From Liolophura sinensis (lineage: Eukaryota > Mollusca > Polyplacophora > Chitonida > Chitonidae), in the NCBI RefSeq assembly GCF_032854445.1, contig NC_088303.1, positions 30,421,265 through 30,485,264 of the forward strand: 64,000 nt of DNA, in the 5' to 3' direction. The notes under the pieces were generated by a model. The model had not been told where the DNA came from and did no database searches. It saw only the letters and a program-made list of their open reading frames with translations. The position numbers and the translations under genes are program-made. This document shows positions 57,601-64,000 of the stretch, one piece after another (positions within the stretch are counted from its first letter, which is position 1; each line of letters opens with the position of its first letter).

Positions 57601-60600
57601 GTGATGGGTGGTTGCCATATTTCATAAACTGGTACATGTAAATAGGTTAATTAAGGGGATAACAAATGAAATAGTGTATATTCAAGGAGGTAAAGTAAAC
57701 TTGGTATTTTTTTTTAGGGTTTACGATGTAAAATCCATGTTTTGGTTTATTTGTCAAAGGCATTGAAGACAGTATGCCTTTGCTCTGAGTGTTTAATGCT
57801 GCTGCAGAAAGAAGGCAGTAGTGTATTAGGGCCCAAACAGGCTTCTATGGGTTTCATTCTTAGACGAACAGCTTTGGAGGCCTAATGGCTAGAGTATCTG
57901 CCTCGAAATGAGGAGGCCCAGGATTGAAGTAGGGTCAGGTCATACCAAAGACTTTAAAAATGGTATATCTTGCAGCTGTGCTTGGCACTCTGCACTGGGA
58001 GGTTAGAGAAAGGAAACAGGACTGGTTGACCCGGTGTCAGTATAATGTGACTTTGTGGGGTGTCATGTATGGTGTCTTCGGCGTGATACTTCAGTGGCGG
58101 CAGCACTGACTCCTCGCTGTCACATGACTGAAAAATTGTTAAGTACGACGTTAAACCTTAAGCGTACTTGCGTACATACATAGACGGATCACAAAGCTTT
58201 GGCTGCCTTATTGCTTGCCCTTATTCTTCAACCTTTTCAACCGCCTCTGAACGTTATTTTGAAACCTTTTGAGAGAACTATGGCATGTGGAGAAATAATT
58301 TACGCAGTTTTTTTAACCTTACATCTTATTGACATAAACAAATGATTTTTAGCGTCATTTTCATAATAATTGTCTGCCTAAATTGCACTGAAATAAGTGC
58401 TTTAGTGGTTGAAAAGGTTGAAGATTTACAGTAAGTGGCATGAAGTCTGAATGATTCATTCTATGTCAGATGGCACAAGGAGGAGTGAAGAAAAATGGCC
58501 ATCTTATGCTTGTACGCTTTGATCTTGTTATCATGATTGTAAACTTTGATCTTGTTATCGTGTTTGTAGACAAAGCAACCACTCAGATGGTGAATCAGGA
58601 AGAGAAGCAGCAAATCAGCCATCAGGAAATCATGAAGGATCTGCAACAAATACGAGAGAAGGCACAGAACGTGCTCGGCAAGATAGGTATCAAATATGAA
58701 AACTTGTTGACAGAGATGCTCTTTGACTTGTTGTTTGATAGGATTGCAGCTGGTTAAATGCGTGGTGTGTGCACTTTTTGTTATACATGTGTGTTATACT
58801 CTTAAGATAGCCACGTTACAAGGTAACTAGTTTGCATCTAAGGGCGAAGTATTTAAAGTACTTGACGTTCAGTCGTTACGGTAGTGGGGGAAGGGGCGCT
58901 TTGTGGCCTTGTGGTTAGTGTGCCAATGCGGCCTTTGATGCAGGATCTGTGAATTCAAGTCCTCTCATGGGTTTCCCCCGGGCACTGCCTACTTCCCTCC
59001 AACCATAATGCTGGTCGTTGTCGCATAAGTGAAATATTCTTGAGGACGACGTAAAACACAAATCAAATAATGATATAAAATTTCAGTCAAAGGTAACACA
59101 AAGGTTCAAAGTGAAACCCAACTTTTGGGAGGAAATTTTTAGATCATTATGCTCTCAATGTTCTTGGTGCCTTGGTGACAGTAAGCTGTCGGTGAGGCTT
59201 AAGTGGCAGTTTGGGCAGTCTAATGCTCATTGAGGACCACCTGTCTTCCATTATTGCATCATATTGTGTGTATCTCACACATTGGATTTATTTATTTATT
59301 TGATTGGTGTTTTTACGCCGGACTCAAGAATATTTCACTTATACGACGGCGGCCAGCATTATGGTGGGAGGAAACCAGGCAGAGCCCGGGGGAAACCCAC
59401 GACCATCCGCAGGTTGCTGGCAGACCTTCCCACTTACGGCCGGAGAGGAAGCCAGCATCAGCTGGTGAGAGGCTTCTAGGTCATTACGCTGCGCTAATGC
59501 GCTAACCGACTGAGCCACGGAGGCCCCCACACATTGGAAAGCTTGTGATTAACTGGCATGCACTGCTTCAAACTAATTGTTTGAGCATCCACCTCAAAGT
59601 CGGACTGACCCCGATTGCACAGTTCGTAGGGCGTCCGCTTTGGGAGCAGTAGATCCAGGGTCAATCCTGGGTCAAGTCACACCTAAGACCTTAAGACAGA
59701 ATGTTGTAACTTCCCCGCTTGTTGTTCAGCATGAAGGGGATAGTGCTGTGATTGGTGATCTGTATCGGTATAATGGCTTGGACGGGATGGCTTACTTGCC
59801 TTCGGTTAGGCGTCCCAGTGAAGCAGCACTAGAAAAAAGAGTGGTGAAAATCTCTCCTGCAACAAGGAGGCACATTACATGCACTCTAAGGAATCCTTCA
59901 TCGTCATATGACTGAAAAATTGTTAAGTACGACGTTAAACCCCAAGCTCTCACTCATACTCAGAATCGGAAGACTTGGGATAACACCTGGATGGGTATTT
60001 ACCAAAGACTTTAAATATAGTACTTGTTGATGCCTTGAGCTCAGCACTAAGAGTTTAAAAAAAATAAGGTAACAGGACTGGTTGATGTGACTGGGGTTTG
60101 GGGGGGGGGGGGGGGTGTCATGTCTGGGATTTTCCTTTCTGGTCGGCCTTGGGGCTTGCAGCAACCTGTGGATGGTGGTGGGTTTCTTCCTGGGTTCTGC
60201 TCAGTTTTCCTTCCACCATAGTGGTGGCTGCTGTCCTATAAGAGAAATATTCTTGAGGATGGCGTTAAACACCAATCAAATAAAGAGTAGATTAACCTGG
60301 ACGTGCTGGACACCCACACAACTAAATGCTTAAGTAAAAGTGAAAAATTGTAATTCACAGTGTTGAACAATGAATAAGAAAAATGAATTCAGTTTAATGA
60401 ACAAGGAAACACAACAGACCAGAGCAGATGCAAGTTTCAAGTGGTAAAGTTACTGTTGCCAAATTGAACCTTAAACAAAAACCATGTAATCAAGTAAACA
60501 GTATTGAAAAAATTTTTGAAAAAAATTTAATTGATTTTACTGTTCAGATAACAGTTCGACTCACATCTTGAAGTATCATGTGGACATGATGGGACATTAC

Positions 60601-63600
60601 CACACTACTCTGGACAACCTACAGAAGATCAACACCACCATCTCCTACATCCAGAACACAATCACTGAGATGAGGACAGGATTCGAGACTCGCCTTGGTT
60701 GGCTCGCTCAAATCTTGGGTGGTGCAGGTAAGACGACATTATGTTTTTCGAGTATAATCAAACATGTCAAATGTGTACATATATTCAGCATGAAGAAACA
60801 GAGAAGACTTATTCACAGGCTTCTTGAGGGGACTTCAAAATGTTAGAAAGCCTATAAACTGAAAGTTACTTTTCCAGAGCTTCAAAATTTTGTCAGTGGG
60901 CCTTGACATGTCTGGAAACTGAGAATCATGGCATGCTGGCATTCTCTTAAAGAAACTAGGGGTCTCCGTGGCACATGAGCCTCTCACCAATGCGGTCACT
61001 GTGAATTGAAGTCCAGTCGTACATTGGGAGGTCTTCCAGCAACTTGCAGATGGTCGTGGGTTTCCCCTGGGCTCTGTCCGGTTTCCTCCCACCATAATGC
61101 TGGTGGTCATCATATAAGTGAAATAGTATGGCATCAAGCACCAACCAAATAAATATATCTTGAATTTGTTTGAAAAAATTTGAATGAATTGAATAATGCA
61201 GTGCTGCCTAAATGGGAAAGTTTAATTACTCTGGAAGTCTGGAAATTTTAAATTTGCGAGGCGTATGAACATTATATTCAAGACCAGTTTTACATGGACA
61301 TTGGTATGCCCAATATGAAATATGTGTAATTATGATATGTCTTTGTAACACTTTTTAATATTCACTTCATAACATTGTGTAATATTCACTTTGTAACATT
61401 GTTTGATGTTCACTTTGCAGCATTCTGTAACACTTACTTTGCAACATTATTTAACATTCACTTCACACAAAGATAGGAGTTGGAATATTGGACATGACCC
61501 AAAAAACCTATGTGATAAGAAATTGTTCAAGTTAGAGTGATATACTTGGGTCTGGGTTTCTGTGTATACACGCTGTTATACATCTTCAGCCAGTTGTACT
61601 GTCGTGACAATATCCTTTACTTTGTCAGAGGAGAGGATCAGCACACTGACAATTGCCGTCCTCCATTTTGGCTACTTCGTTCTGGCAGCCATATCTGCAG
61701 CGTTTCTACAGACGCCAATGGTGTCGCGCGTCGTCCTGCTTATCATCGTGCCTCTAAATGCCATCTCAGAGATGAAGCAGGGAGTCAGTATGGACTTTAC
61801 AAGCATGACACTGTTCATCATCATCACCATAGCAGGTATGACTTACCCACACGTTAACATGTTTAAGCGTGATTATTGCGCTCACTTGATTTAAATGAAC
61901 GTTACACTTTATGTAGAACTAAACATAAGGATCAAATAGGCCTGCTCAGTTGGCCTAATGGTTAGAGCGTCAACCTCATATCAGACTAGGATAAGGTCAT
62001 ATCATAGACTTAAAAAATTAAACTTGCTCCTGCCTCGCTTGGCGCTCAGCGGCTAGAGCAAGGAAACAGGACTGGTAGGACGGTGTCAGTATAATGTGAT
62101 CAGGTGGGTTGTCATGTGTGGTGTCTTCAACAGGATACTTCATTGGCGCCCTGCCACAAAAAGACAAAGTATATGTTCACACACCTAATGACTCCTGCTT
62201 GTCAGATGACTTAAAAAATTGTTAATGGCCACATAAAACCCCAAGGTTACATTCATGCATACACTTTTAGGCGTAAACACAAGCATGACCTCTTACATCA
62301 AATAGGCAGGTAAATACTTTGTGTACTAGTGTGGTAGGCTTTATGATAAAGTATTACCTTGGCGTTTTATATTTCAAACAATGAAAGGATAAATGAAACA
62401 CTTGTTTTTCAGTTTTAAATATGGAGTTTGTGATGTGTCCTAACATGTCAAAGCACAAGAAAAGCTTTTCAGGTTTCTTGTTGGCGTGTAAAAATAGCTT
62501 TACTATGCAATTTTCCGAAGACCCAGCGGTCAATCTGGAAAGGAAATAGCCTGCTGTGGGGACATCAACAATGATAGCTGTCAAAGCAACTTTGTTTGGG
62601 GCAGAGCCTTAATTGGGGACACCAAGCTGGTCCTGCGACCCCAGTGTGTTCATCGATGACCTCATTTTGGAATAGTCTCAACCACTGGTAGAAAATTGTC
62701 ATACAATAGAGGGGTTATTAAGAGATATGAAATGTGCCTTAAAAATGAAAAAGAGAGATAGGCAAGTTCAGGCTATGCCTAGCCTAAGATGGATGTTAGG
62801 TATGGCAGATTTATTCAAGCCTGACCAAGGCTAGAGAGTTTAACCCAAGAAACCTTATCTCCGCTGTCAGCCCATCAGTGTCAATTCTGTATCTCTTAAA
62901 GGTTCAAATTTTTTTGCCAACAAGGGGGACAACTCTGAGATGTAAGATTTGGGAGTTCTGTTCTATAGAGTTTGCAGTGATCAGTGAGAACTTCTGTAAC
63001 ACTCAGAAATTGAAATAAGTTTGGACTTTTTGGGGGGTTAGTTTGCCAGTTTATCCACAACTCTATATCTGAAGAAAGTGAAACGTGACATGAGGCTTTG
63101 CATTCAAGTTAAGCACCTACATTTGAGCAGGGTGTTTCATTTCCCTCAGGCTTAGCTGTGTTTACCCCTCTCTGTCTGTTCCAGCTAACTGGGCGGTGAC
63201 TTATGCCTTAAGGAAACATCGGCGTAACAATAGCGGGGATGATCTGCTGGCCCTGACCTCCCCCCTCCTTCCTGACCCACCAAATGTCACACCCACGACA
63301 GAAGTGAACGGATTTATTGGAGGACGACCGATTGGTCGCTTGAACTCTGTTGAAATTCAACATCTTACAAACACACTGGAGAGACTGTATAGATCATGTG
63401 AGTCAGTAATGTAATCTTTGATCTTTCTGAAGTAATCGTTCTTACACGGATATTGTTTTTCTCTTTGTTTCTTAATCATTTTTACAAAGTGAAGTCCCTA
63501 AAAAGAATGCCATGTTTAGATTAGAAGTACGGGTACATGTATCAGTTTTTCATCGGATTGGATCTTCATTGTTTACCCTGTCTTTTTGATATTTAGAATA

Positions 63601-63942
63601 TCCCATAAATATCTATTTATCTGTTGTATGTGAGGACTGCTCCTGCTTTGAAATTTCATGTTCAGCCATTATTGAGTTGTATTAATCCATTGCAGGCAGA
63701 CTTTCCATTAAATAATATTTGCTGTTTTCTTTTGTTGTTTTGTTTTTCAAGTGAACGTACATAATTCATCGACTGACAGCGGGACAGACTCGTTCGCCAC
63801 CAGTCCACGCTCCAGTACACCAACCCGTCACTTCCCGACATCCACAAGTGTGCTTCGTACCCCAGCAACTCAACCCCCAACTCCCATGCCCTCCTCCAGC
63901 AGTGCATTCTCCCCAGTCACATCTACCAGAGAAGACAGAGAG
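51602..63942 (+). CDS. bmb: Protein brambleberry / Kar5-GEX1 family nuclear fusion protein (5' complete, 3' beyond window)
   Basis: Nuclear-envelope protein known from zebrafish to be needed for fusion of pronuclei or karyomeres after fertilisation. Nine exons: 51602-51841, 52829-52958, 54333-54518, 57360-57582, 58570-58686, 60548-60727, 61629-61835, 63185-63397, 63752-63942, ending at a donor (GAG|gtgaga); about 562 aa in view. Residues 1-22 look like a signal peptide. A Cys-bearing domain follows (SPLDECYHI, KKC, LLNCQ, YPCTAKM, SIAECTKNMD), then a long Gln-rich coiled coil (about 170-355), three membrane helices (365-386, 390-406, 418-436) and a Ser/Thr/Pro-rich tail. Oddity: in exon 2 one extra G (52892 or 52893) shifts frame after KLS and would stop translation near residue 121. 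Removing it from the reading restores the conserved text, so an assembly error or recent mutation is likely. Confidence 0.9.
53040..53390 (-). mobile_element. Third SINE family, reverse copy in brambleberry intron 2
   Basis: cagtcctgtttcttgctctt, aagcgaggcagcg, then the head with B-box-like gggtttgatccggggctcc and ttcgagacggacactc. The tail aatttttcagtcacgtgat is shared with the second family. Confidence 0.65.
54636..55990 (+). repeat. 22-bp VNTR in brambleberry intron 3
   Basis: About 60 units of 22 bp built on ggatgaccggtcc followed by t/ctccgtgta, with variants (gactgcaccct, gaccgaaccct, gaacggccctt). The unit has no stop codon in any minus-strand frame, which produces three long minus-strand frames (up to 387 codons) reading GHPTRR, SSYTEG and VILHGG. 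These are by-products. The array ends with stretched units toward 55990. Confidence 0.9.
57866..58175 (+). mobile_element. Third SINE family in brambleberry intron 4
   Basis: Head ggaggcctaatggctagagt, then ggaaacaggactggttgacc, gtcagtataatgtgac and tail tgaaaaattgttaagtacga followed by cgttaaacc. Confidence 0.75.
58210..58437. mobile_element. MITE family A relative (AACCAC subtype), copy 2
   Basis: ttattcttcaaccttttcaa at the left and gtggttgaaaaggttgaaga at the right, about 228 bp, in brambleberry intron 4. It shares inverted ends with the 18.75-kb element. Confidence 0.6.
58893..59075 (+). mobile_element. SINE with variant head
   Basis: The head (ttgtggccttgtggttagtg, then gaattcaagtcc) differs from the common one and joins the usual central domain (gggtttcccccgggcactgc) and tail. 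In brambleberry intron 5. Confidence 0.75.
59276..59538 (-). mobile_element. SINE with 11-bp target duplication in brambleberry intron 5
   Basis: Minus orientation, about 59287-59527. Direct repeat cacacattgga at 59276-59286 and 59528-59538. Both ends are intact, but about 28 bp between agcatcagctg and gtgagaggc (the B-box part) is deleted. Confidence 0.88.
59603..59957 (+). mobile_element. Second-family SINE in brambleberry intron 5
   Basis: Head gattgcacagttcgtagggc, B-box-like gatccagggtcaatc, body cacctaagaccttaag and tail gttaaaccccaagctctcac. Plus orientation. Confidence 0.8.
59962..60290 (+). mobile_element. Adjacent SINE fragments and a G run
   Basis: A third-family fragment (accaaagactttaaatatag, then aacaggactggttgatg) is followed by a run of about 17 G near 60097-60115. 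A diverged head-less common SINE follows (about 60155-60290, caacctgtggatggtggtgg to acaccaatcaaataaagag). Confidence 0.6.
60957..61160 (+). mobile_element. Near-complete diverged SINE in brambleberry intron 6
   Basis: aggggtctccgtggcacatg at the head, gaattgaagtccagtc (B-box-like), gggtttcccctgggctctgt and the tail caccaaccaaataaatata. Confidence 0.8.
61335..61470 (+). repeat. Short tandem repeat, about 27 bp unit
   Basis: About five imperfect units of the form gtaacattgtgtaatattcac followed by ttt, in brambleberry intron 6. Confidence 0.6.
61936..62270 (+). mobile_element. Third SINE family in brambleberry intron 7
   Basis: Head gcctgctcagttggcctaat then ggttagagcgtcaac (A-box-like), body gaaacaggactggtaggac and tgtcagtataatgtgatc, and a decayed tail. 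Plus orientation. Confidence 0.7.
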
Positions 63943-64000
63943 GTGAGATACCTGCAAGTTAGCTTAGAGAGAACAACGAAACTTTGAAGACACAAGTCCT

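Overview
The window is animal nuclear DNA: about 64 kb of AT-rich sequence with spliced, intron-rich host genes, canonical GT-AG junctions and many dispersed repeats. The commonest SINE has a tRNA-like head, a conserved middle and a tail ending in the sense strand as acaccaatcaaataaataaa. That type is widespread in mollusc genomes, so a mollusc or another lophotrochozoan is the best guess. No marker gene settles the phylum.

Layout. Positions 1 to about 17.7 kb hold no convincing host gene. They carry SINEs, two MITE families, a 645-bp direct repeat, a 286-bp dispersed repeat and two decayed hAT DNA transposons. Four host genes follow, and I could join every exon of each by phase. They are NDUFB5 (minus, 24106 to 17754, 6 exons, 189 aa), SPAG7 (plus, 24374 to 28126, 7 exons, 242 aa), a mitochondrial-type class I iron-sulfur fumarate hydratase (minus, 50040 to 32397, 12 exons, 571 aa) and a brambleberry/Kar5-type nuclear fusion protein (plus, 51602 to at least 63942, 9 exons in view, 3' end outside the window). 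NDUFB5 and SPAG7 lie head to head with only 267 bp between start codons. The fumarase and brambleberry genes are also divergent, 1.56 kb apart.

Gene roles. NDUFB5 is a respiratory complex I subunit and the fumarase a citric acid cycle enzyme, so both act in mitochondrial energy metabolism. SPAG7 is an R3H-domain nucleic-acid-binding protein. Brambleberry acts at the nuclear envelope in pronuclear or karyomere fusion. I see no operon-like logic; the only regulatory link the sequence suggests is shared divergent promoters.

Most unusual points. (1) A roughly 32-copy, 43-bp minisatellite in the fumarase gene appears to have grown out of the exon 6 splice donor, so each unit carries a donor-like decoy. 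(2) Fumarase exon 2 is present in three tandem copies; copy 2 differs from copy 1 over a 30-codon core only by three silent changes but has lost its donor GT. (3) Class I fumarase is uncommon in animals, and here all the catalytic and cluster residues I can check are in place. (4) A TA-target MITE family has at least nine copies or relatives, one nested cleanly inside a SINE. (5) A 22-bp VNTR of about 1.35 kb sits in a brambleberry intron, and a one-base frame break lies in brambleberry exon 2. (6) An unidentified element of about 0.8 kb ends in a perfect 13-bp hairpin.
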